Below are positions 1-8,416 of a stretch of 53,488 bases of DNA, piece after piece. Each line of letters starts with the position of its first letter. The stretch's first letter is position 1. The notes beneath the pieces were generated by a model. The model was not told the origin of the DNA. It ran no database searches and saw nothing but the letters and a program-made list of their open reading frames with translations. The translations under genes and the position numbers were made by a program. This DNA comes from Clostridiales bacterium (lineage in GTDB: Bacteria; Bacillota; Clostridia; Christensenellales; CAG-314): assembly GCA_003537755.1 (NCBI GenBank), contig DPQS01000035.1, forward strand, positions 17,854 to 71,341. Direction: 5' to 3'.

Positions 1-1
1 C

Positions 2-226
2 ACTCGCGTTGAAAAGGTCGAACTTTCCGAAGAGGAAACGGCAGACCTTAACGAAAAACTTTGCCTGCTTACGGGCGGTGACCGCACGGAAATAACATTT
101 TACTACAAGGGGCACTACCTGACGATTGAGGGCGACGTTGTAAAAATGGTGCCGCAAATGCACTACCTGACGATCGGACAGACAAAGATTCCTTTCGACG
201 ATATACGCTCGATAAAGATATTGTGA
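2..226 (+). CDS. YolD-like protein, C-terminal part (5' end outside window)
   Basis: The frame is open from the window edge to TGA at 224-226 and gives the last 74 residues. They contain TFYYKGHYLTIEGDVVKM, then a Tyr-Leu-Thr-Ile-Gly turn, and end in IPFDDIRSIKIL. This beta-rich ending, with a 'DG..I.G.V..ID' section followed by 'I.f.dI..I', is typical of the YolD-like family (PF08863), small proteins usually encoded beside a Y-family DNA polymerase (UvrX/DinB type) in Firmicutes. By family precedent a polymerase gene may lie to the left, outside the window. The biochemical role of YolD is not settled. The gene ends before a bidirectional terminator and converges on the minus-strand operon that follows. 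Confidence 0.7.
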   Translation, partial: TRVEKVELSEEETADLNEKLCLLTGGDRTEITFYYKGHYLTIEGDVVKMVPQMHYLTIGQTKIPFDDIRSIKIL

Positions 227-351
227 AGACACGGCATCAACATTGTTTTCACTTCAAAATTTTGGTTGCAAAATAAGTTTTAACACACTAATCAATGGTC
301 ATAATGTGACGAAAAACTTAATACGTATGTAAAATTTACTTACATTTCAAC

Positions 352-396
352 AAAAAAAATGCGCTCGACGAAATACATCGCCGAACGCATTTTTTT
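352..396. terminator. Bidirectional Rho-independent terminator
   Basis: A-tract 352-359, stem arm TGCG at 360-363 with further pairing through TCG/CGA, complementary arm CGCA at 386-389 and T-tract 390-396. U-runs flank the hairpin on both strands. It lies between two convergent genes, the YolD-like gene (+) and the surface operon (-), and can serve both. It marks the left border of the surface island. Confidence 0.85.
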
Positions 397-433
397 GTTG
401 CGACTTATTATCTTTGACAAAACAAAACTTTGC

Positions 434-3400
434 TTATTTTGCCTGGTATCCGAAGATGTCACCAACCGTATTTTTACCAGTCGGTTTACCAAAGTTGGCA
501 CAATCGGTAATCGTCGTGTCGGCGGATATTCCGCCTGCGATACCGCCTACGTTTGACACACCGGCAATGTCGCCGTAGTTGTTGCTGTTGCTGATAGCCG
601 AGCCGGAAACACCCCAACCGACAATGCCCGCCTGTCCTTTTGTATTGCCGCCGCATTCAATGTCACCGTAGTTGTTGCATCCTTTTACAGTAACAGTCGT
701 AGCGTGTCCGACAATACCACCTACGTAACTCGAAGCCGTCGTAGACACCGCGCCGTAGTTGTTGCTGTTTTCCACCGTCATGATACCTGTGCAACCGCCC
801 ACTACGCCGCCTACGCCGTTATCCGTCGAGGAAATCGTACCGTAGTTTGCGCTGTTTTTAACGACTGTGGCAACTGTTTTACCCTTGGTATTTGCTTGTC
901 CAAGCACACCGCCCGTATACTTGCCTCCGTTTACCGCGCCGTAGTTAACGCAACCGTCGAGAGTGCCCGAAATATCGTAGCCGAGAACACCGCCAACAAA
1001 CTGTCCGCCGCCTGTCATATCGCCGTAGTTTACAAGTCCGCTAAGGGTAGCCGAAGCGGAAATACCTATTATTCCTCCGCTGTAACTTGCCGCTCTACTG
1101 TCTTTCGCGACAACGACCGTAGCATAGTTTGCAACGTTGCTTATTTTAGCCTTGCTTATGGTATACGCAAGTGCGCCTGCTCTGTGCGTGCCGTTTACGC
1201 TTCCTGTCAGAACAAGGTTTGAAACGGTGCCGCTTATCCCCTCAAACAATCCGACACCGACACCGGAGGTAATACTCAACTTTATCGTGTAACCATTACC
1301 GTCAAAGTTGCCTGCGAAGAATTTCCACTCGGACGAGCTCGTCAGGTTTCCGCGATTGCAAATCGGCGTCCATTCATGCGCGGACAGGTCAATACTTGCG
1401 CCAAGTTTGAAATAAAGTCCGCTTCCGAAAGTCGCACCCTTGGATTGCTGCGACAAATACGCCAGTTGCGCGCCCGTCCTGATGATGTACGGATCTTCGG
1501 CGGTACCTGTGCCGCTTTCGTAAGCGGTTGCAACAGTGCCGTCCCACTTGTCGGCGGCTTTGTAAGTGACAGTCACGGTCGTATTTTCCGTAAGTCTGCC
1601 GCTAACCCACATTTTGTCGGGCAAGTAGCCGTCCTTTTCCGCTGTAATGGTCGTAGTTTCACCGATGGCGGTATCTTTGCCGTAAACCGTGTACTTGTCA
1701 AGCAGAAGCGTTTTGTCGGCAATTGCTTCGTCGCTGCCGTCCACAACGTACTTGATTGTCAGCGTGTACTGCTTGATTTGCGCCGTAAACTTGGCGTAAA
1801 TGTCGGTATTTGCCGTAATTGTTACACTGTCCAGCGCAACAACGTCGCCGCCGTCGGTCAGGCTCCAACCCTCGAATGTGTAGTTGTAGTCCTCGTCGCT
1901 GTAATTGCCAACCGCTTCGCCGCCGTACACGGGTGCCTGGTTGTACATGACCTTGCTTGTACTTGTTGTACCCTTTACGTGCCACGTTACGGTAAATTCA
2001 CGCGGGGTAGCCGTAAACACTGCGTAGTACACAACGCCGTCGGCGGTAATGCTTTCCTTGGCAAGGTCAACAACGTCCGTAGAGTCGGCACTCTTAGCCC
2101 AACCCTTAAACGTGTAGTTGTAGGTGTCGTCGGATGCCTTTTCGGGTGTTTCGCCGCCAAACACAGGCGCAGCGCCGCTTGCGACAAGGCTGTTTTGCAG
2201 TTCCGTGCTTCCGCTGACGAACTTAACTGCAAAGTGCGTGCGGACTTCGGTAAACACTGCGTAATATGTAGTTGCTTCGGCGGTAATTTTTTCGCTGCTC
2301 AAATCCACTACCGCGCCGTTTTCCGTCTTTGCCCAGCCTGCAAATTCGTAGCGAGCAATGTCCGTAGCCGCCTTTGTCGGGTCGGCATGTGCAGGCGCAG
2401 CATTGTAGGCAACTTCCGTTTGTTCCGTCTTGCCGTCAATCTTCCAGTACACCTTGTACATGCGCGTGTTTGCGGTAAACACTGCGTAATACACAACGCC
2501 GTCGGCGGTTATGCTTTCCTTGGCAAGGTCAACAACTTCCGTAGAGTCTTTGGACTTCGCCCAACCCTTAAACGTGTACACTTCCGCTTCGGTCATTGCC
2601 TTTTCGGGTGTTTCGCCGCCAAACACAGGCGCCGCGCCGCTTGCAACAAGGCTGTTTTGCAGTTCCGTGCTTCCGCTGACGAACTTAACTGCAAAGTGCG
2701 TGCGGACTTCGGTAAACACTGCGTAATACGTAACGTCGGCAACCACTTTTTCGTCGGCGATGGTTACAACTTTACCATCTTCCGTCTTTGCCCAACCGGC
2801 AAATTCGTAGCGAGCAATGTCCGTAGCCGCTTTCGTGGGAGTTGCCTTGTCGTACACGGGTGCGCCGTTGTAGGCAACCTGCGACTTTGTTTCGACGCCG
2901 CTGACGTTCCATGTAACGTCGTACATGACGGCAGTGCCGCTAAACACGGCGTAGTAGGTAACTTCGCCCGTCACGGTAGCGTTTGCAATGTCAACCGCTT
3001 TGCCGTCCGCCGCCGTTGCCCAGCCGACAAAGGTGTAACTTTCCGCCGCGGTCGCCGCCTTTTCGGGCATTGCGCCCTTGTAGGAAATCGCCGCGCCGTA
3101 AGCCAGCGTTTCATTTTGCAGTTCCGTTTCGCCGTTTACAAACCTGACTGCGTAACTGCGCTTTGCCGAAGTGTAACGTGCCTTGTAAGTTGCGTTTGCC
3201 GTTGCGGCAGGCAGCTCCGTCAGTGCAACGCCGTTTTCATCCGTCCACCCTGCAAAGGTGTACTCGAATTCCGCCGTCGAAGCCTTGGCAGGCGTTTTGC
3301 CGCCGTACGCTACTTTGCCGTTTTCCTCTACGGAAACGGTAGCAAGTTCCGTGCCGTCGTCGTTGACAAATCTGATGTCGTACTTTGTCGGTTCCTTAGC

Positions 3401-3469
3401 GCATGCGCACAGCGCAAGACACAACGCCGCCACAACCGCCAACACGACAACAATCGTTTTGTTTTTCAT
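434..3469 (-). CDS. Surface lipoprotein with InlB-type B-repeats and GLUG-like beta-helix
   Basis: A 1011-residue predicted surface lipoprotein. The ATG at 3469 is chosen over one 30 nt upstream because GGAGAAGA lies seven bases before it. The signal peptide ends in L-C-A-C (Cys23). About residues 28-560 hold seven or eight B-repeats of the Listeria/Bacteroides type (PF09479-like; recurring 'F.GWA...' and 'YYAVFT' endings), then a linker. About 620-1010 form a right-handed beta-helix-like region with 'FDGNGYTI' and GLUG-style 'GGI.G' turns. No catalytic motif was seen. Such proteins usually act as adhesins or scaffolds; that is inferred here. It is last in the predicted operon running from 12640, 85 bp after the paralogue at 3555-6233, and is followed by the terminator at 352-396. 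A 462-bp internal duplication is visible. Confidence 0.88.
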   Translation of the reverse strand: MKNKTIVVVLAVVAALCLALCACAKEPTKYDIRFVNDDGTELATVSVEENGKVAYGGKTPAKASTAEFEYTFAGWTDENGVALTELPAATANATYKARYTSAKRSYAVRFVNGETELQNETLAYGAAISYKGAMPEKAATAAESYTFVGWATAADGKAVDIANATVTGEVTYYAVFSGTAVMYDVTWNVSGVETKSQVAYNGAPVYDKATPTKAATDIARYEFAGWAKTEDGKVVTIADEKVVADVTYYAVFTEVRTHFAVKFVSGSTELQNSLVASGAAPVFGGETPEKAMTEAEVYTFKGWAKSKDSTEVVDLAKESITADGVVYYAVFTANTRMYKVYWKIDGKTEQTEVAYNAAPAHADPTKAATDIARYEFAGWAKTENGAVVDLSSEKITAEATTYYAVFTEVRTHFAVKFVSGSTELQNSLVASGAAPVFGGETPEKASDDTYNYTFKGWAKSADSTDVVDLAKESITADGVVYYAVFTATPREFTVTWHVKGTTSTSKVMYNQAPVYGGEAVGNYSDEDYNYTFEGWSLTDGGDVVALDSVTITANTDIYAKFTAQIKQYTLTIKYVVDGSDEAIADKTLLLDKYTVYGKDTAIGETTTITAEKDGYLPDKMWVSGRLTENTTVTVTYKAADKWDGTVATAYESGTGTAEDPYIIRTGAQLAYLSQQSKGATFGSGLYFKLGASIDLSAHEWTPICNRGNLTSSSEWKFFAGNFDGNGYTIKLSITSGVGVGLFEGISGTVSNLVLTGSVNGTHRAGALAYTISKAKISNVANYATVVVAKDSRAASYSGGIIGISASATLSGLVNYGDMTGGGQFVGGVLGYDISGTLDGCVNYGAVNGGKYTGGVLGQANTKGKTVATVVKNSANYGTISSTDNGVGGVVGGCTGIMTVENSNNYGAVSTTASSYVGGIVGHATTVTVKGCNNYGDIECGGNTKGQAGIVGWGVSGSAISNSNNYGDIAGVSNVGGIAGGISADTTITDCANFGKPTGKNTVGDIFGYQAK
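2013..2729 (-). repeat. Two near-identical ~255-bp direct repeats inside the B-repeat region
   Basis: Bases 2013-2268 and 2475-2729 are nearly identical and offset by 462 bp (154 codons). Each encodes the end of one B-repeat plus most of the next, including the shared peptide FAVKFVSGSTELQNSLVASG. The identity at DNA level, including silent positions, points to a recent in-frame duplication of a two-repeat unit. This stretch could also be hard to assemble correctly. Confidence 0.85.
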
Positions 3470-3554
3470 TGTTCTTCTCCTTATATTAACGTTTTTCAAC
3501 GCTTGATTACTTTAACAAAATTTTGCAAGCGCAACAATGCGCCGACTGCCGATG

Positions 3555-6233
3555 TCAGCCGAGCTTTGCCGCAAGTCCGCGTTCGGTGTTACCTTCGGCA
3601 ATGCTCGTGTCGGTAAGTTGTCCGCAAATCTGTCCGACGGTGGCTCTGCCTGCGACAATGCCGCCGTTTACGCATCCGCCGACATAACCGTAGCCGTAGT
3701 TGCTGCCTGCAATGCCGCCCACATGTACGCCGCCGCGGGAAGTGACGTTTCCGCCGTTTGTGCATGCGGAAATCTTTCCGCCGTTGTTTGCGCCGACAAC
3801 GCCGCCGACAAAATTATTTAGTGCCGTCACGTTGCCGTAGTTTGTGCAATCGGCAGCCGCAGGACAAACAAGCGTACCGTCAACGGTAGTCGCCTTGGCA
3901 CTTCCGCAAATACCGCCTGCCGCCGCCGTAGCACTGCCGCTCGCATTTGTAACGTCGCCGTAATTGGCGCAGTTCCGCACGCCGATTGATTTTGTTTCGA
4001 CTTCCAGTTTGCCGCAAATGCCACCGGTGGAAGTCCCTTTGCCGTACACGTTGCCACGATTTGTGCAGTCCGTCACGTCAACGTCGCTTGCCGCGCCGCA
4101 AATGCCGCCTACATACGTAACGCCGCTGACGTAACCGTCGTTTGTACAACGGGCAGTTACCAAAGAGCGCGACCAACCGACCACGCCGCCGACATAATTG
4201 CCGCCGTCCACCCGTCCGAAGTTGGCGCAATCCGACAGTTTGCCGCCGATTGCCGACTTTTCGTCAAAGCCTACCACGCCGCCGACTCCGTTTGCCGTAG
4301 CCGAAACAATGCCGTAGTTGGCGCAACCTGCAATGTCCGCAGTCGCGTTTGCCGTAACGTAGCCGACAACGCCACCCGTCCAACGGTAAGCCGACACTTT
4401 GCCGTAGTTTGAGCAATTTTTTACGCTGTTTGCGCCGGTGCCGGTTTGCACAAGTCCCACTATGCCGCCAACCTGACTGCCGCTGTTGGAATTTGTTGTG
4501 CAGACAACGTTGCCGTAGCTGACGGAATTACTTATTGCAAATCCGCTGTGCGCCATACCTACAAGTCCGCCGACGTATGCCCCCGTAGACGAAGCCGCCG
4601 TTGCCGTGATGTCAACGTAGGCTTGCACGTTGTCGATTGTGCCGCCTTTCAACACGTAGCACACCGCGCCAAGCCTGTTTTGCGCCGTGATTTGTCCGCA
4701 GACGGTCAGGTTTGCCACTCTGCCGCTTACGCCGCCGAACAGTCCAAGCCCTGCCGTCTTGTATTTTGTGTCGACTTTCAGGTTGTAAATCGTGTGTCCG
4801 TTGCCGTCGAAATCGCCCAGGAAGTAGTTCCAACTTGCACCTTTTGCCGCACAAATCGGTTTCCAGCTGATGTTTGCAAGGTCGATGTCGGCGGTCAGTT
4901 TATAGTAAACGCCGCTGCCGTAGTTCTTTTGAAAACTTTGTTCGGCAATGTACGCCAGATCCGCGCCGCTCGCCACCAGATACGGGTTGGTTTTGCTGCC
5001 TGCCGCGACGTTTCCGTCTGCCGCGCAGGAAAGTGATTCGGACACGCTTCCGTCCCACACGACCGTCGACTTGTAGCCGACGTATATCGTCACGTCGCCC
5101 GTGACAACGCCGCTGACATAGAGCTTGTCGGGGTACTTGCCGCTGACCGACGGTGACGTTACGTAAAAGTTGTCGCCGTAGTACAGTTTGTCAACGTAAC
5201 TTGCCACGCCATTGCCGTAGTTTACCGTAAGGGTGTATTTTCGCACGGTTGCCTTGTACACCGCGCGGTAGACTGCGTTTGTCGTCGCTTGCGGCAGCGT
5301 CGTGTATGTGCGCACGCCGTCCGTCCAGCCGTCGAAAGAGTAATCGTATTTTTCCGTCGAAGCGCGTGCGACACTGCCGTCAAAAACAGGTACACTGCCG
5401 TATCCGGCAACGACTTCGGCAAGCAACGTTCCGTCGTAGTCGCAAAAACGCACTTTGTAGGTGTTTATTACTTCCTCGAACAATGCCGTATACGTCACGT
5501 CGCTGTTGCCAAGCACGGGAAGAGTTTCGCCTGCCGCGTATTTTGCGCCGTCCTCGCCCTGCCAGCCGACAAACATGAAGGTCGAGTGTTCCGCCGCCTT
5601 TTTGTACGGCGTTCCGAAAAATCTCGGCGAAGTACCCGTCGGGAAAGCAAGGGTCAATTGCTCACTTTCCACCGCAAATGTTACGTTGACGGTCGTCACG
5701 TCCTCGCCGCCCGTGGTTTGCAGTTTCGCCGAATAGGTCGTGTCGGCATAAGTTGCCGCAAATGGTTTGTCCCAACCGACGATTTTGTATGTTTTGCCGT
5801 CGTATTCTATCGTCGTCGCGCCGCCGTACACAGGCACCTCGCCTGCCGTAACGGTTACCTTTGTAAGATTGCCAAGCACACTGAAAGTAACGGTATACGT
5901 GCGTTTCTGCGACGAGTAAGCCGCCGTAAACACCGTGTTTGCCGTAACAGCAGGCAATTCGTCGGCGTAAGTCTGTCCGTCTCGCCCCTGCCAGCCGACA
6001 AACGCGTACTCGTGGGTTTCGTCCGACGGTCTTAACGGCATTTTGCCACCGTAAACAGGCGCGTTGCCGCTTTTTGTAGTTACTATTTCCAGCAGCGTGC
6101 CGTCGTAGTCCACAAAGTTGACGGTAACGACAGACGGTTTTTCTTCGGGTTTGTTTGTCGTGCACGCCGCAAACATCAAAACTAAGCACATACACAATGC
6201 CACAACCGTAAAAATTTTTGTTTTTCTAATCAT
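3555..6233 (-). CDS. Surface lipoprotein with B-repeats and GLUG-like beta-helix (paralogue of 434-3469)
   Basis: A 892-residue predicted lipoprotein. The signal peptide ends F-A-A-C (Cys24). Residues about 36-345 carry four or five InlB/Flg_new-type B-repeats with 'VGWQG' and 'FDGWTDG' cores. Residues about 350-400 resemble the 'PDKLYVSG' linker of the downstream paralogue. Residues about 420-885 form a beta-helix-like domain with the shared 'DFDGNGHTIYNL' landmark and many 'N.G.V....GGV.G' turns of the GLUG type. No enzyme motif was found. The ribosome binding site is weak (GGTGC just before ATG), and the gene starts 41 bp after the upstream SGNH-like gene, so translation may depend on its neighbour. 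It shares its whole architecture with the next gene, so the two probably arose by duplication. Adhesion or glycan binding is inferred. Confidence 0.87.
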   Translation of the reverse strand: MIRKTKIFTVVALCMCLVLMFAACTTNKPEEKPSVVTVNFVDYDGTLLEIVTTKSGNAPVYGGKMPLRPSDETHEYAFVGWQGRDGQTYADELPAVTANTVFTAAYSSQKRTYTVTFSVLGNLTKVTVTAGEVPVYGGATTIEYDGKTYKIVGWDKPFAATYADTTYSAKLQTTGGEDVTTVNVTFAVESEQLTLAFPTGTSPRFFGTPYKKAAEHSTFMFVGWQGEDGAKYAAGETLPVLGNSDVTYTALFEEVINTYKVRFCDYDGTLLAEVVAGYGSVPVFDGSVARASTEKYDYSFDGWTDGVRTYTTLPQATTNAVYRAVYKATVRKYTLTVNYGNGVASYVDKLYYGDNFYVTSPSVSGKYPDKLYVSGVVTGDVTIYVGYKSTVVWDGSVSESLSCAADGNVAAGSKTNPYLVASGADLAYIAEQSFQKNYGSGVYYKLTADIDLANISWKPICAAKGASWNYFLGDFDGNGHTIYNLKVDTKYKTAGLGLFGGVSGRVANLTVCGQITAQNRLGAVCYVLKGGTIDNVQAYVDITATAASSTGAYVGGLVGMAHSGFAISNSVSYGNVVCTTNSNSGSQVGGIVGLVQTGTGANSVKNCSNYGKVSAYRWTGGVVGYVTANATADIAGCANYGIVSATANGVGGVVGFDEKSAIGGKLSDCANFGRVDGGNYVGGVVGWSRSLVTARCTNDGYVSGVTYVGGICGAASDVDVTDCTNRGNVYGKGTSTGGICGKLEVETKSIGVRNCANYGDVTNASGSATAAAGGICGSAKATTVDGTLVCPAAADCTNYGNVTALNNFVGGVVGANNGGKISACTNGGNVTSRGGVHVGGIAGSNYGYGYVGGCVNGGIVAGRATVGQICGQLTDTSIAEGNTERGLAAKLG

Positions 6234-6274
6234 TTTGCACCGTTATTTATTTAGACTTTACAGGCGCATGCCCG

Positions 6275-8416
6275 TCACTTTGCCGAAAGGTCGGTAAACG
6301 TCCAACTTCTGACATTAACCTGCATGTTGAAACAGAACAGTCCCACCACGCACGGCGACGAACCGCAATCCACGTCGGTTTCGATTACCGTGCTGCCGTT
6401 TATTTTGCAACACAGCGTATTGCCCGTCTTGCGCACAGTCATTGTTACGTAGTTGCCCTTTGTGTAGGTTGTGCCTGCCGCCATTGTGCCGGTGGATACG
6501 CTGTTCCACAGGTAGTCGTTGCCGCTTTTTTGCACCAAACCCACAACAAGACTGTCAAGACTGCTTGTCGCGTCGATGTAGAAGTACATGTTGCGTTCGC
6601 TGCCGTGCACGGTAAGTCCCATTTTCGGCCACGAGTCGCCGTTGTAAATGCCGTATGTCGTCATTTCCGCAGTGTACTCGAAGTCCGTCGCAGCCTTGCC
6701 GCGCAGGAAGGTTTCCTGTATGCCGCCGACGTTAAGCCCCACGGTGCTTGCCGTTTCGTCCCAGTCGCAGGTGGACACAAACAGTCCGTTATCGCCCCAG
6801 TTGCCGTCCTTTTCGGTATATTTGCCGCTAAGGACAAGTATGCGTTTGCCAAGCAGTCTGTAACCGTCGTCGGACAATCTGCCCACACCCGCGTACAGCG
6901 ACCTGCACACTTCTCCTTGCCCGTACAAATCCGAACATACGTCGATGTAGTCGGCGTTTATGCTTGCGGCGTAGTCGGCAACCATGCCGTTGAAAGCCGC
7001 AATTGCCGCGTTGTCCGTCCTGACGCTTGTCAGCGGAATTTGCGAAACAAACGTAAGTTTTGCCTGCGGTAGTTTGTCGCGAAGCGCGGCGGTAAACTCT
7101 GTCACGCGACCGAACGCCTGCAATACTCCCACTTCGGCAATGTCCTCCGCGCCGCCGCAAAAATACACGTTGTTTGCGCTTATTGAGCCTACTTCGCCGA
7201 TGTTGTCAATCCAATGTTTTATGCTTGCGCCGTCCTTGGCAACGGAAACGCAGTCGCCAAGTTTGTCCAACGAGGAAGCAAACGAAGTCCAGTTGGTTGT
7301 ATCGAACAAGCCATTGCCGACAAACAGGTAGTCTGCCGAGTCGGGTTTGTTGTCCAATACTATTCCGTCATTCGTCACCAGAAAGTGAGTTTGCGGACTG
7401 TTCCACAAACAGCCGTTTACACCGCAACTTGCCCAAGTGCTGTTTATACCGTTTACGGCATTGCGCATTGCGACTGCCAACGTAACGTTGTCGCGAGCCG
7501 CATTTGCCGATGTGCCTATTGCGCCGTAGGGAATGGTCATTTCGACGTTGTAGCCTGCGTAGCCGTCCTTAAACAGTTTCTTTTCCGTCACTTTGCAACT
7601 TACGCCTGCGCCGCCGCTTTTCCAGCCGTTGTCGTACTTTTCAAAGCGGAATTCGCCGTTTGAAGCGACAATCACCTTGTAATTACCTGCGCCCCAGTTG
7701 ATGCCGTTTGTATCGGCAAAGCCAAGCACAAACTCGATGTTGTCTATGTAGGCGATGTCCCGTTGCAGACTCGTCACCGAGTACACAAGCGCGTCCTCCA
7801 CGTCAACGCTCAACATAAGTCCCGTTTCGGTGTACCTTGCGTGCCAGTAACTTACGGCGTTTGTACCGCTTTGCGAAACGGCAAACACAAGGTTGGTCGG
7901 CTCGATTGCGTTTGCGTAGGTCGTAGCTATTTCCACGTCACCGGCAGGCATGGTAAATTTGTTACCGGCAAGCGGCTGTCCGTTTACCGTGTAGGAAGCC
8001 GCCTTTTTGTTGTAGCCTACGAAACTGTACAGCGTGACGGTGTCGCCCTTGTTGGCTTTTGTAAGGCTTGCCACGGTAACGCCGTCAGTGCCGTCGTTGT
8101 TGCAGGTAATCGTGTAGCCGCCGTTTGCCGCGTAAGTTACAAGCAGTTTCACGTCGCAACAAGGCATTACGAAATCGCTACCGACAATGGTTTCGCCGTT
8201 GACGTACACTTTGTCCACGACGTAGCCTTCGTTTGCGCTTGCCGTAAACGTTACTTTGTCACCGCATACGGCAAATTCGTCAACAACCACGTTGCCGTAG
8301 TCCGATTGCGCGTTTATACGAAGCGTCTGTACTTCCTCGCCCTGACAGCCGACAAGACAGGTTGCCGCGGCAAACACGAGAACCGCGCACAAAATCAATA
8401 AATGATATCTTTTCAT
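6275..8416 (-). CDS. Lipoprotein with B-repeats, CBM9-like domain, degenerate SGNH domain and LamG-like C-terminus
   Basis: A 713-residue lipoprotein. The ATG at 8416 follows GGCGG and overlaps the upstream stop as ATGA; the signal peptide ends L-V-G-C (Cys24). Order of parts: two divergent B-repeats (about 28-155, each ending near 'MP..DV'); a CBM9/DOMON-like beta-sandwich (about 165-345); a region with the spacing of an SGNH/GDSL hydrolase (about 355-540); a concanavalin-like C-terminal domain (about 550-713). In the SGNH part, block I reads GNG where GDS is expected, block III reads GGAEDI instead of G-x-N-D, and block V reads GRLSDDGY where D-G-x-H is expected. All four catalytic residues therefore seem absent. 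A binding or structural role is more likely than hydrolysis; this is inference. Confidence 0.82.
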   Translation of the reverse strand: MKRYHLLILCAVLVFAAATCLVGCQGEEVQTLRINAQSDYGNVVVDEFAVCGDKVTFTASANEGYVVDKVYVNGETIVGSDFVMPCCDVKLLVTYAANGGYTITCNNDGTDGVTVASLTKANKGDTVTLYSFVGYNKKAASYTVNGQPLAGNKFTMPAGDVEIATTYANAIEPTNLVFAVSQSGTNAVSYWHARYTETGLMLSVDVEDALVYSVTSLQRDIAYIDNIEFVLGFADTNGINWGAGNYKVIVASNGEFRFEKYDNGWKSGGAGVSCKVTEKKLFKDGYAGYNVEMTIPYGAIGTSANAARDNVTLAVAMRNAVNGINSTWASCGVNGCLWNSPQTHFLVTNDGIVLDNKPDSADYLFVGNGLFDTTNWTSFASSLDKLGDCVSVAKDGASIKHWIDNIGEVGSISANNVYFCGGAEDIAEVGVLQAFGRVTEFTAALRDKLPQAKLTFVSQIPLTSVRTDNAAIAAFNGMVADYAASINADYIDVCSDLYGQGEVCRSLYAGVGRLSDDGYRLLGKRILVLSGKYTEKDGNWGDNGLFVSTCDWDETASTVGLNVGGIQETFLRGKAATDFEYTAEMTTYGIYNGDSWPKMGLTVHGSERNMYFYIDATSSLDSLVVGLVQKSGNDYLWNSVSTGTMAAGTTYTKGNYVTMTVRKTGNTLCCKINGSTVIETDVDCGSSPCVVGLFCFNMQVNVRSWTFTDLSAK

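Noticed and set aside
227..351. A/T-rich stretch between the YolD-like gene and its terminator, with a GTAAA-A-TTTAC palindrome
   Set aside because: It is short, A/T-rich and without promoter-quality spacing; the palindrome is expected by chance in such sequence.
1376..3616. Long open frame (746 codons) on the plus strand, antisense to the first lipoprotein
   Set aside because: It mirrors the GC-rich codon use of the minus-strand gene, has no ribosome binding site and gives a low-complexity Cys/Arg/Val-rich product with no family resemblance.
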